A DNA stretch of 64,000 nucleotides from NCBI RefSeq assembly GCF_017353255.1, contig NZ_JAFMYU010000008.1, positions 1 to 64,000 of the forward strand, read 5' to 3'. The notes under the pieces are model-generated. The model was not told the DNA's origin. It saw only the letters and a program-made list of their open reading frames with translations, and made no database searches. The translations under genes and the position numbers were made by a program. This DNA comes from Fibrella aquatilis (GTDB lineage Bacteria > Bacteroidota > Bacteroidia > Cytophagales > Spirosomataceae). Of the stretch, positions 42,453-50,232 are shown one piece after another (position 1 is the first letter of the stretch; the number at the start of each line of letters is the position of its first letter).

Positions 42453-42483
42453 ATTTACGATTTACGATTTACGATTTACGATG
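42453..42483. repeat. Single-armed heptad run H17
   Basis: Four consecutive TTTACGA heptads plus TG, the same word family as H14 and H16, with no complementary arm. It lies in the xerD/aroQ divergent gap. Confidence 0.8.
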
Positions 42484-42543
42484 TAGCCAGTTGGCGTATT
42501 GCGGCGCTTTTCAGGGTGGCTTGTTTGTAGATCGTACACCTCT

Positions 42544-42960
42544 ATGAAACAGATACTGATTATTAACGGGCCGAACCTGAACTTGCTGGGCAAGCGCGAA
42601 CCGGACATCTACGGCAACCGGTCGTTTGTGGATTACCTAAAGACCGTCGAGCCGCTGTTTCCCGACGTGCAACTTCGCTATTTCCAGTCGAACCACGAAG
42701 GCGAGTTGATCGATAAAATCCACGAACTTGGTTTCGACGTCGACGGGATCGTAATCAACGCGGGGGCTTACACGCATACGTCTATCGCCATCGCCGATGC
42801 GCTATCGGCCGTGACGGCCCCGGCGGTTGAAGTACACATCAGCAACGTCCACGCCCGCGAAACCTACCGCCACCACAGCTACCTCTCTGCCAAGTGCAAA
42901 GGCGTAATCCTCGGCCTGGGGTTGATGGGCTATGAGTTGGCAATCAGAAGTTTACTATGA
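42544..42960 (+). CDS. aroQ: 3-dehydroquinate dehydratase, type II
   Basis: A 138-residue type II dehydroquinase of the shikimate pathway. It starts IINGPNLNLLGKREPDIYG, including the catalytic Tyr of the flexible lid. It also has FQSNHEGELIDKIHE, NAGAYTHTSIAIADAL and VEVHISNVHARETYRHHS with the active-site His. It overlaps the next gene by four bases (ATGA). Confidence 0.94.
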   Translation: MKQILIINGPNLNLLGKREPDIYGNRSFVDYLKTVEPLFPDVQLRYFQSNHEGELIDKIHELGFDVDGIVINAGAYTHTSIAIADALSAVTAPAVEVHISNVHARETYRHHSYLSAKCKGVILGLGLMGYELAIRSLL

Positions 42961-43991
42961 CCACCTTCTACCCCGGCCCCTCAAAAATATACCCTGCCGT
43001 GGCCGAGTGGGCGGCGGAGGCCTGCTCGTCGGGTGTGGTGAGCATGAACCACCGCAGCCCGGAGTTTATGGCCGTGACCGAATCGGCAATGCGTGGCCTG
43101 CACGAGAAGCTGGCCCTGCCACCCGACTACCATGTCGCGCTGGTATCGTCGGCCACGGAGTGCTGGGAGATCGTGGCGCAGTCGCTCACGGCGCGGCATA
43201 GCGTTCATCCCTATGAGGGGGCCTTTGGCCAGAAATGGATGGAGTATGCCTACCGCATCAAGCCCGTGGTTGGGGCACACCAGCCTGACGTGCTGTGTGT
43301 GGTGCAAAACGAAACGTCAAACGGTACGCAGGTAAGCATGGCCGCGCTGGCGCAGTACCGGCGTGCGTATCCCGATGCCCTCGTGGCTGTTGATGCCGTA
43401 TCGTCCATGGCCGGTATCGTGCTCGACTGGGCACTGGGCGACGTCTGGTTTGCTTCGGTGCAGAAGTGCTTCGGCCTGCCGGCGGGGCTGGCGGTGGTGA
43501 TCTATTCGCCCCGTGCGTTGGCCCGCGCCGAGGTTATTGGCGAACGAAACCACTACAACAGCCTGCTCTTTTTGCACGACAATTTCAGCCAATTCCAAAC
43601 CCCCTACACGCCCAATGGCCTGGGTATCTACCTGCTGGCTCAGGTGCTGAAAAAAGTACCCCCCCTGGCCCACGTTGACGCCACGACCAAAAAACGCGCC
43701 GCCGACTGGTACGCTTTTTTCGACCACGAACAACCGCACCTGCCGTTTAAACCCCTGATTCCGGCCCACAATACCCCCCAGACAGCCACCCGTTCCGACA
43801 CAGTGATTGCCCTGACGGGCGACGAAGCTGCTATTGCGCTGGTGAAAAAAAAGGCCAAAGCGGCGGGGTTGCTGCTGGGCAACGGCTACGGCGACTGGAA
43901 AAATACCACCTTCCGCATCGCCAACTTCCCCGCCATTTCAGACGAAGAAATCGGGCAGCTGAAACAGTTTTTTCGGCAGTACAAGGGGTAG
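42957..43991 (+). CDS. SerC-like class V aminotransferase
   Basis: A 344-residue PLP enzyme. Starts FYPGPSKIYPAV and has SMNHRSPEF, a form common to SerC-like and serine-glyoxylate-type aminotransferases. The PLP Asp is in VAVDAVSSMAG and the lysine in ASVQKCFGLPAGLAVV. It probably makes 3-phosphoserine, though Bacteroidota have related paralogues. It is translationally coupled to aroQ. Confidence 0.8.
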   Translation: MTTFYPGPSKIYPAVAEWAAEACSSGVVSMNHRSPEFMAVTESAMRGLHEKLALPPDYHVALVSSATECWEIVAQSLTARHSVHPYEGAFGQKWMEYAYRIKPVVGAHQPDVLCVVQNETSNGTQVSMAALAQYRRAYPDALVAVDAVSSMAGIVLDWALGDVWFASVQKCFGLPAGLAVVIYSPRALARAEVIGERNHYNSLLFLHDNFSQFQTPYTPNGLGIYLLAQVLKKVPPLAHVDATTKKRAADWYAFFDHEQPHLPFKPLIPAHNTPQTATRSDTVIALTGDEAAIALVKKKAKAAGLLLGNGYGDWKNTTFRIANFPAISDEEIGQLKQFFRQYKG

Positions 43992-44100
43992 GGTAGGGCG
44001 TCCTAAATCCAACGGCTACTATCCAGCGTCTTTTTTTATGGAATTCGCCAGCGGGCTGCATCCATAGGGCTATACTTAATTCCTTACTCAATAGACCATT

Positions 44101-45540
44101 ATGATACGCAACGCACTTTTGGTTGGGGGGCTACTTAGCCTAGGCACGCTGGGTTGGGCGCAACAAAAAAACGCCGAGGTTCGGGTGATGCTGGCCGCCG
44201 ATACAGCTCAGTTTGGTATTAGTCCCGCCCAATTAACGGCCACGCACACACCGTTCGATAGGCAGGTTCAGGAACTGCCCGATCAGGCACAGGTAATTCC
44301 ACGTAAAGCGATGAAAGCCTATAACACGGCTAAGATTGGGCTACTGAAGAAGTTATCTCAAACTATCTCCACTAACGTTTTCTACAGCTACCAGGCATTT
44401 TATCGGGCCGATGGGACCGCCGAATGGGTTATTATCGACCCGAAAGAGGATGCCAGTATACAGGAGATTAGCACGTTACTGACCAGCCTGACGCAATTTT
44501 ATCAGAGCACACCACTGTCAACCAGCCTACCTAAGCCGTTTACGATCAGCGGTGCGCAAATGGCAGGGCGGCCATCGTTTGTCTCCAAACGAACCATTCG
44601 TACCGGTGACAGCACGATTAGCACCCTCGAAGCAGCCCGGCTGACCAACCGCCCCGACACGGTGAAATACGTTTTTTTCAATCAGCTTAATCTGAAGACC
44701 ATACCCGACGAATTGTATCGGTTCAGCAACCTGGAAGAACTTGACCTGTCGAAAAATGACCTAACGCAATTACCTCTGCGCCTTACCGCCGACCTGCCCA
44801 ACCTAAAGCGGTTAAGCTTGCTTGAAAATGAGGTGGGCGACGAGGGCGTTTTCTTTGCCAAGAACACGCATTTGGAGGCACTTAACATCCAGCACAATAA
44901 GCTCACTCGGGTGCCCAAGTCAATATCGAAAAACCGGAAGCTGGCAAGTCTCTGGCTGGGGCATAATGCGTTGAACACATTGGCGATCAGTCCGTTGAAA
45001 AAATTAAAGCGGCTGTATGACCTTAACTTGTATGAAACGGGATTGACCAGTATACCCAAAAAAATCTGGAAACTAAGGAGCCTGACCACCTTGGATCTGT
45101 ACTACAATGAGTTGACTACCCTGCCTAAACAGATGGGTAAACTGAAGGCGCTGGAGCAGCTTGCCGTGGCCAATAACAGGCTCACGCAATTACCCAAAGA
45201 ATTGGCCAGGCTACCCCGGTTGAATACTTTGTTTGTTCACCACAACAAACTCAGCCAACTACCAACCGAACTGGCCAGCCTAAACAACCTGCGCCTGCTC
45301 GATATTGGCAGCAACCAGTTCAGCGAGTTACCCGCCGTGGTGCTAACGCTGCCCTCATTGGAAGATCTCGACCTGTCGAGCAACAATATCCAGACGCTGC
45401 CTCCCAGCATTGCGCAGCTTACCAAGCTCAAAAAGCTTTACATGCGCAGCAATCCTATTACCAAAGACGACGCTAAAGTTGGCCCCTACGCCAAGGTAAT
45501 CGACCAACTGGAAGCTAACAAAACAGAAGTATTTTATTGA
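44101..45540 (+). CDS. Secreted leucine-rich-repeat protein
   Basis: A 479-residue exported protein: signal peptide (to about residue 20, GWAQ), an uncharacterised N-terminal domain (about 25-180), then about twelve LRRs of roughly 23 residues (LEELDLSKNDLTQLP, LEQLAVANNRLTQLP, LRLLDIGSNQFSELP, LEDLDLSSNNIQTLP). The repeat type, with LP at the end of each unit, resembles bacterial and Ras-suppressor-like LRRs. A binding role outside the cytoplasm is likely; the partner is unknown. Codon use is more AT-rich than its neighbours in places. Confidence 0.83.
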   Translation: MIRNALLVGGLLSLGTLGWAQQKNAEVRVMLAADTAQFGISPAQLTATHTPFDRQVQELPDQAQVIPRKAMKAYNTAKIGLLKKLSQTISTNVFYSYQAFYRADGTAEWVIIDPKEDASIQEISTLLTSLTQFYQSTPLSTSLPKPFTISGAQMAGRPSFVSKRTIRTGDSTISTLEAARLTNRPDTVKYVFFNQLNLKTIPDELYRFSNLEELDLSKNDLTQLPLRLTADLPNLKRLSLLENEVGDEGVFFAKNTHLEALNIQHNKLTRVPKSISKNRKLASLWLGHNALNTLAISPLKKLKRLYDLNLYETGLTSIPKKIWKLRSLTTLDLYYNELTTLPKQMGKLKALEQLAVANNRLTQLPKELARLPRLNTLFVHHNKLSQLPTELASLNNLRLLDIGSNQFSELPAVVLTLPSLEDLDLSSNNIQTLPPSIAQLTKLKKLYMRSNPITKDDAKVGPYAKVIDQLEANKTEVFY

Positions 45541-45636
45541 GTGGTAAGTGCTGAGTGGTAAGTGATGAGTTTGCTGACGCGAGCGTAATGCTCTTGCGTC
45601 AGCAAACTCATCACTTACCACTCAGCACTTACCACT
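45541..45636. repeat. Heptad hairpin H18 (convergent)
   Basis: Arms 45541-45580 and 45597-45636 are perfect over 40 bp. Words are GTAAGTG, CTGAGTG, GTAAGTG, ATGAG, then the inner stem TTTGCTGACGC. The loop is 16 bases. The left arm starts at the base after the LRR gene stop. Confidence 0.96.
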
Positions 45637-45639
45637 TCC

Positions 45640-46929
45640 TTATTCCTCTTCCCCCCGCCGCACCATGATTTTGTCGATGCGGTTTTTGTCCATGCCCACG
45701 ATCTCGAAGGTGAACTGTTGCCAGTGGAAGGTTTCGCCTACTTTGGGAATGTCGCGGATGATGTGGAGCGCGAAGCCGCCGAGTGTGTCGAAATCGGTGA
45801 AGTCGCGGCGGGCCTGGGTAGAGAGGGTGATGTCGAAATGGCCCAAAAAATCGTCGAACGGCATGGCCGCGTCGATCAGGTAGCTGCCGTCTTCGCGCTG
45901 GTGGATGTCGTAGCTGAACTCGCTGGTGTCTGAGATGTCGCCCACAAGCGCGTCGAGGATGTCGTTGAGCGTTACGATGCCCAGCACCCCGCCGTATTCG
46001 TCAACGATGATGCCCACGTACTGCCGCCGTTCGCGGAAGCGTTCCAGCACCTGATAAGCGCGGTTGTTTTCGGGAATAAACAGCACGTCGCGCTTGAGGT
46101 TTTCCAGCCGGGTCAGTTCCGTGTCGAGGTCTTTGCCCAGCAGGTCTTTGGAATAAATCACCCCTACCACCTCATCGACGCTGCCGTTGCAGAGGGGGTA
46201 AATAGCGTGGCGGTATTCCAGAATGTGCCCCTTGTTTTCGGCCACGTCGGCTTCCAGATCGAGGTAGACAATGCTCTGCCGACTGGTCATGAGCGAGGTA
46301 ATCTTGCGGTCGCCGAGCTGAAACACGTTCTGCACAATCTCGTGCTCGATCTCATCAATAGCCCCCGCTGTGCTGCCTTCCTGCACCAGGCTTTTGATTT
46401 CTTCTTCCGTAACGGCGCTCTCGTTGGGCTTGATTCCCAGCACTTTAATGAGCATATCGCTGGAAAATGTCAGCAGTGCAATAAACGGCGAGGTGGCACG
46501 TGAGAGCAGGTTCATGGGCGCGGCCATGGTTTTGGCAATGCCTTCGGGGTTCGAGAGACCAATGCGTTTGGGTACCAGTTCGCCCAGCACCAGCGAGGTG
46601 TAGGTCAGGCCCAACAACACCCCCACCACGGCCATTGTGTGGGCATAGGGGCGCAGCAATTCCACGCGGGCAATCAGCTCCTGAAGGTCGGTGGTGAGTT
46701 TATCGCCCGAAAAAATACCGAGCAGAATACCGATCAGCGTAATGCCAATCTGCACCGTCGAGAGAAACCGGTTGGGTGAGTTGGCCAGCGCGAGGGCCGT
46801 TTCGGCGCGACGGTCGCCGTTTTTAGCCGCGGCTTCCAGGCGTGACCGGCGCGATGATACCAGCGCAATTTCCGACATTGAGAAGATGCCGTTCAAAATT
46901 GTTAGCACCAGGATGATGAGTAGCTCCAC
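45640..46929 (-). CDS. CNNM/CorC-family CBS transporter (hemolysin family)
   Basis: A 429-residue membrane protein with the DUF21-CBS-CBS-CorC_HlyC order. About four N-terminal helices include SEIALVSSRRSRLEAAAKNGD, typical of DUF21. A CBS pair (about 200-330) follows, and a C-terminal transporter-associated domain with DEYGGVLGIVTLNDILDALVGDI at the junction. Relatives export Mg2+ or Co2+; the older name hemolysin is misleading. It is divergent from the Nudix gene. Confidence 0.88.
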   Translation of the reverse strand: MELLIILVLTILNGIFSMSEIALVSSRRSRLEAAAKNGDRRAETALALANSPNRFLSTVQIGITLIGILLGIFSGDKLTTDLQELIARVELLRPYAHTMAVVGVLLGLTYTSLVLGELVPKRIGLSNPEGIAKTMAAPMNLLSRATSPFIALLTFSSDMLIKVLGIKPNESAVTEEEIKSLVQEGSTAGAIDEIEHEIVQNVFQLGDRKITSLMTSRQSIVYLDLEADVAENKGHILEYRHAIYPLCNGSVDEVVGVIYSKDLLGKDLDTELTRLENLKRDVLFIPENNRAYQVLERFRERRQYVGIIVDEYGGVLGIVTLNDILDALVGDISDTSEFSYDIHQREDGSYLIDAAMPFDDFLGHFDITLSTQARRDFTDFDTLGGFALHIIRDIPKVGETFHWQQFTFEIVGMDKNRIDKIMVRRGEEE

Positions 46930-46952
46930 GAAATAGACAATTGGCCTGTTCG

Positions 46953-46960
46953 CAAAAATA
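46953..46960 (-). promoter_or_regulatory. -7 box for the CBS transporter gene
   Basis: TATTTTTG on the minus strand, 24 bp upstream of the start at 46929. It is paired head-to-head with the box at 46997-47004. Confidence 0.4.
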
Positions 46961-46996
46961 GCAGAACTATAGCGCCTTCAACCACGGCCTGTTTGC

Positions 46997-47004
46997 TATT
47001 TTTG
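46997..47004 (+). promoter_or_regulatory. -7 box for the Nudix gene
   Basis: TATTTTTG, about 38 bp before the ATG at 47043. Both divergent genes carry the same GCTATTTTTGC or close form. Confidence 0.4.
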
Positions 47005-47042
47005 CGGGCTTTACGGGTCACTCAGCTCCGTAATTCACTTGC

Positions 47043-47726
47043 ATGATCGTATTCATCGACGACCGCCCGCTGCGGCTCATCAGCCCCAAAGCCACCGAAA
47101 AACTGGCGGCTCTCACTGATTTTGACCGTATTGTCGACGCTCGACTCGATTCGTTGAAAGCCGATGCCCTCAACGGCCATTTGCTCATTCTGAACGCCAC
47201 ACCCGCCACTGCCGAACGCCTTATTGGGCTGCTGGAAGACGAAGACATTAGCCATTTGCTCTCCGTCACGCTGCAATGCCTCGATAAAGACGCGGTAGAA
47301 ACGCGGATCAAGTCGCGCTACAAGGTGGTAAAAGCAGCCGGGGGCGTAGTCATGACCGGGGGGCGTATGCTGCTCATATACCGCCGGGGGGTGTGGGATT
47401 TGCCCAAAGGCAAACTCGACGACGGCGAAGACTCGAAGACGGCGGCGGTTCGGGAGGTAGAAGAAGAAACCGGTGCCCGCGTTACCCTCGGCGACAAGAT
47501 CTGCACCACCTACCACACCTACACCCTCAATGGCAACCGTATTCTGAAGCGTACCAAGTGGTACCGCATGACCCTGGTCGATGATAGTAAGCTGGCCCCG
47601 CAGGCCGAAGAGCAAATTGAGAAAGTGGTGTTCATGGAACCTCGACAGGCGCAGGTGGCCCTGGCCAATTCTTACAGCTCTATCCGCCATGTGGTAGAAC
47701 AAGCTATGCTGGTGAAACAATCCTAG
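47043..47726 (+). CDS. Nudix hydrolase
   Basis: A 227-residue protein with a complete Nudix box (GKLDDGED, seven residues, REVEEETGA; about 125-147) in a C-terminal Nudix domain. The N-terminal 100 residues are a separate alpha/beta region without a recognised family. It would hydrolyse a nucleoside diphosphate linked to some moiety; the substrate is unknown. Confidence 0.87.
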   Translation: MIVFIDDRPLRLISPKATEKLAALTDFDRIVDARLDSLKADALNGHLLILNATPATAERLIGLLEDEDISHLLSVTLQCLDKDAVETRIKSRYKVVKAAGGVVMTGGRMLLIYRRGVWDLPKGKLDDGEDSKTAAVREVEEETGARVTLGDKICTTYHTYTLNGNRILKRTKWYRMTLVDDSKLAPQAEEQIEKVVFMEPRQAQVALANSYSSIRHVVEQAMLVKQS

Positions 47727-47863
47727 TTACCCCATATATTGATAGTTTTCTGCTGATTTTGAGGCGCTTAGAAAAGAGCATCGTTAATTTCTCGTTGTAA
47801 AATCAGTCGGCTTAGTGACCGAAAAAGGGAGTATAATAACCTTTAAGGTAAAAATTGAACCCT

Positions 47864-47874
47864 TTAATAAATAG
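47864..47874 (+). promoter_or_regulatory. Shared upstream motif of the M57 genes, copy 1
   Basis: TTAATAAATAG, 94 bp before the first M57 start. The same 11-mer occurs about 102 bp before the second. This is either retained duplication or a shared control site. Confidence 0.3.
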
Positions 47875-47957
47875 GTAGGATATGTGTATCGCGGTGTTGA
47901 AGAATACTCTTTAGCTTACTCCCAGTACTGCCATACACCATTTAACTCCTACACATT

Positions 47958-48767
47958 ATGAAACGGTTTACCCTTTACCTCACAGTCCTGGTTGCTGGTG
48001 GTATGCTATATGCCTGCCAGCCCATTCAGGAAGAAGCACCCATCAGCCTTACCGACATTGATCCGGCGCTGGAAGCCAACGTACGGGCACTTGGTTTCGG
48101 CACCACCGGTATGCAGCGCGTGGCGGGTGGCTACGTTGTAGAAAACGACATCTTCCTCGACGAACATCAGCTCAGCAACGCCAAGCAGATGCAACTCACA
48201 CGCGTGGGCAATGAAGAGCAGTATCGCACCACCAACCTCGTCACTAGCTTGCCCCGCACGATCACGGTGAGCCTTGCCGCTGGCCTGCCATCGGGCTATG
48301 CACAGGCGCTGGATATTGCCGTGGGACGCTACAATGCCGAGAAACTGCAAGTTAAGTTTACGCGGGTAAGCTCAGGTGGTACCATTCAGTTTGTGGCGGC
48401 CCCCAGTGGCTCAACCTACCTGGCATCGGCTGGTTTCCCCAGCGGAGGCAACCCCTACAATCAGGTTCGGGTAAATACGTCTTACCTGACGGCTACGTCC
48501 GATGCCACGAAGCTCAATAACTACGCGTCAATCTTCGCGCATGAGATGGGCCACTGCATCGGCTTCCGTCATACTGACTACATGAACCGGGCTTACAGTT
48601 GCGGCGGTTCAGCTGTCAACGAAGGTGCCAGCAGCGTAGGGGCCATTCTTATTCCGGGTACCCCGTCGACGGCTGATGCAAACTCGTGGATGTTAGCCTG
48701 CATTGGCAGCACGACCAACCGGCCGTTCAATGCTAATGATAAAATTGCGCTGAATTACCTATACTAA
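47958..48767 (+). CDS. M57-type (HEIGH) zinc metallopeptidase lipoprotein, copy 1
   Basis: A 269-residue lipoprotein (lipobox LYAC, Cys20). The C-terminal metallopeptidase domain has HEMGHCIGFRH (His195), the extended HExxHxxGxxH zinc motif of the M57 'dual-action HEIGH' family, followed by HTDYMNR. The N-terminal 90 residues are specific to this family. It probably acts at the outer membrane or cell surface on an unknown peptide target. It is a tandem duplicate of the next gene, with a terminator between them. Confidence 0.87.
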   Translation: MKRFTLYLTVLVAGGMLYACQPIQEEAPISLTDIDPALEANVRALGFGTTGMQRVAGGYVVENDIFLDEHQLSNAKQMQLTRVGNEEQYRTTNLVTSLPRTITVSLAAGLPSGYAQALDIAVGRYNAEKLQVKFTRVSSGGTIQFVAAPSGSTYLASAGFPSGGNPYNQVRVNTSYLTATSDATKLNNYASIFAHEMGHCIGFRHTDYMNRAYSCGGSAVNEGASSVGAILIPGTPSTADANSWMLACIGSTTNRPFNANDKIALNYLY

Positions 48768-48784
48768 TCGTCATGTCGGCAGTA

Positions 48785-48832
48785 CAAACAGACAGCCCGG
48801 CCTCAGGTATCTGAGGCCGGGCTGTCTGTTTG
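48785..48832 (+). terminator. 22-bp perfect hairpin after M57 copy 1
   Basis: Arms CAAACAGACAGCCCGGCCTCAG and complement around loop GTAT. It is very stable and directly downstream of the stop. The T content after the stem is low, so termination is by inference. Confidence 0.7.
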
Positions 48833-48853
48833 TAAAGGGAGAAAAGTACGCTC

Positions 48854-48864
48854 TTAATAAATAG
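48854..48864 (+). promoter_or_regulatory. Shared upstream motif of the M57 genes, copy 2
   Basis: TTAATAAATAG, about 102 bp before the second M57 start; see 47864-47874. Confidence 0.3.
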
Positions 48865-48955
48865 TCGGTGGGTAGGTAGTGAAAAACCCATTAAAAATGC
48901 TTGCTTTGTCTTGTTACTGCATCACACAAAATCATACTAACTTACTCCTTGTTCT

Positions 48956-49777
48956 ATGAAACGAATAACCCTTTACCTAACTGCCCTCGTTGTTGGTGGC
49001 GTACTTTATGGCTGCCAGCCTATCCAGGACGAGGCAACCCCTACCAGCCTTACTGAAATTGATCCGGCTCTGGAGGCCAACGTACGGTCGCTCGGCTTCA
49101 GCACTGCGGGCATGCAGCGCGTTGAAGGCGGCTACATTGTGGAAAACGACATCTTCCTCGACGAACACCAACTAAGCAACGGCAAGCAAGTCCAACTCAT
49201 GCGGGTGGGCAATGAAGAACAGTACCGCACCACCAACCTCGTCAACAACCTGCCCCGTACTATTACGGTGTCACTGGCCAGTGGCCTGCCTGCGGGTTAC
49301 GCAGAAGCAATGGACGTAGCGATTGCCCGGTATAACGCCGAGCCGCTGCAAATCAAAATGGCTCGTGTGCGCTCTGGCGGCGATATCAAGTTTGTGGCCG
49401 CCCCGGCTGGTGTAGGTTATCTGGCTTCGGCTGGTTTCCCCAGCGGTGGTAACCCATTCAACCAGGTTAAAGTGAACACTTCGGCGCTGCCTGCTATTGA
49501 CCCCGTGGCCAACACCACAAAGCTCAATAACTACGCGTCAATTTTCGCGCATGAGATGGGCCACTGCATCGGCTTCCGCCACACCGACTACATGGACCGG
49601 TCTTACAGTTGCGGTGGTGCAGTTGCCAACGAAGGGGCCAGCAGCATTGGCGCTATCCTGATTCCGGGTACCCCTGCTGCGGCTGATCCGAACTCGTGGA
49701 TGCTGGCCTGTATTGGCAGCACGACCAACCGGCCGTTCAACGCTAATGATAAGATTGCGTTGGACGCTCTGTATTAA
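48956..49777 (+). CDS. M57-type (HEIGH) zinc metallopeptidase lipoprotein, copy 2
   Basis: A 273-residue paralogue of the preceding protein, with lipobox LYGC (Cys20) and HEMGHCIGFRH at His199. The two proteins align throughout, with a four-residue expansion before the active site (AIDPVANTTKLNN). At DNA level the block around the active site (about 49520-49578) is almost identical to its partner, more so than the flanks, which suggests recent gene conversion. Confidence 0.87.
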   Translation: MKRITLYLTALVVGGVLYGCQPIQDEATPTSLTEIDPALEANVRSLGFSTAGMQRVEGGYIVENDIFLDEHQLSNGKQVQLMRVGNEEQYRTTNLVNNLPRTITVSLASGLPAGYAEAMDVAIARYNAEPLQIKMARVRSGGDIKFVAAPAGVGYLASAGFPSGGNPFNQVKVNTSALPAIDPVANTTKLNNYASIFAHEMGHCIGFRHTDYMDRSYSCGGAVANEGASSIGAILIPGTPAAADPNSWMLACIGSTTNRPFNANDKIALDALY

Positions 49778-49808
49778 GCGTATCTCCCTTTTCTGGCAGT
49801 AACATCCA

Positions 49809-49846
49809 CGAAAAACCCCCGGCCACAATTGGTCGGGGGTTTTTCG
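49809..49846 (+). terminator. Rho-independent terminator after M57 copy 2
   Basis: A CGAAAAACCCCCG/CGGGGGTTTTTCG stem with a T-run. It is clear and correctly placed 31 bp after the stop codon. Confidence 0.85.
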
Positions 49847-49938
49847 TTTAGCAAACGCCTATTCGTAGTCTAGTGGCTCCGCCGGGAATCGAAGGCGAAC
49901 GCGCCCCCGGCCGTATCAAGCGTTTAGCAAACGCCTGT
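49845..49938 (-). pseudogene. Scrambled tRNA fragments
   Basis: Pieces of the downstream tRNA-Arg recur here out of order: an anticodon-arm copy (CGTTTAGCAAACGCCTATTC, 49845-49864), a T-arm and acceptor copy (GTGGCTCCGCCGGGAATCGA, from 49873) and another anticodon-arm copy (AGCGTTTAGCAAACGCCT, 49919-49936). The fragment loops read GCT instead of CCT at the anticodon position. None folds as a complete tRNA. Confidence 0.7.
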
Positions 49939-49945
49939 TTATTCG

Positions 49946-50017
49946 TGGCTCCGCCGGGAATCGAACCCGGATCTAGCGTTTAGGAAACGCCTATTCTATC
50001 CGTTGAACTACAGTGCC
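49946..50017 (-). tRNA. tRNA-Arg(CCT), acceptor stem imperfect
   Basis: A 72-nt cloverleaf on the minus strand: 5' GGCACTG, D arm GTTC...GAAT, anticodon arm GGCGT-TTCCTAA-ACGCT (anticodon CCT), T arm CCGGG-TTCGATT-CCCGG and 3' CGGAGCC plus A. The D, anticodon and T stems pair. The acceptor stem has an A-A mismatch at position 4 and a T-G pair at position 6. It is either a functional but unusual tRNA or a recently damaged copy. Confidence 0.75.
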
Positions 50018-50026
50018 TTTTACTCC

Positions 50027-50098
50027 CCGAACTCGGATCTAGCGTTTAGGAAACGCCTCGGTCCGCCGCTGCGGTTCTATCCGTTGAACTACAGTGCC
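50027..50098 (-). pseudogene. Truncated tRNA-Arg(CCT) copy split by a 16-bp box
   Basis: Repeats the 5' half and anticodon arm of the neighbouring tRNA (ending CAGTGCC at the 5' side), but the T arm is degenerate and the 3' acceptor half is missing. The box CGGTCCGCCGCTGCGG (50059-50074) sits between the D arm and the anticodon arm, in place of one base. Confidence 0.8.
50059..50074 (-). repeat. 16-bp GC box, copy 5 (inside tRNA copy)
   Basis: CCGCAGCGGCGGACCG on the minus strand, identical to copy 6 in the Rpn gene. The flanking tRNA sequence continues on both sides, so the ends of the unit can be read directly. Confidence 0.85.
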
Positions 50099-50232
50099 TG
50101 GCTGCTGACGCTTGTGGAGACGCAAGGATGCGTCTCTACGGTTGGCCAACAAAAACGCCGGGTGGCTAACCCGACGCGGGTGCAAAAATGCGAAAAAATC
50201 AGCCTACGCCCTACGCGACTTTACCCGCTACC

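Noticed and set aside
37809-42483. CRISPR array, because of regular short repeats
   Set aside because: Words are 7 bp without unique spacers of constant length, arms are inverted, and no cas gene is present.
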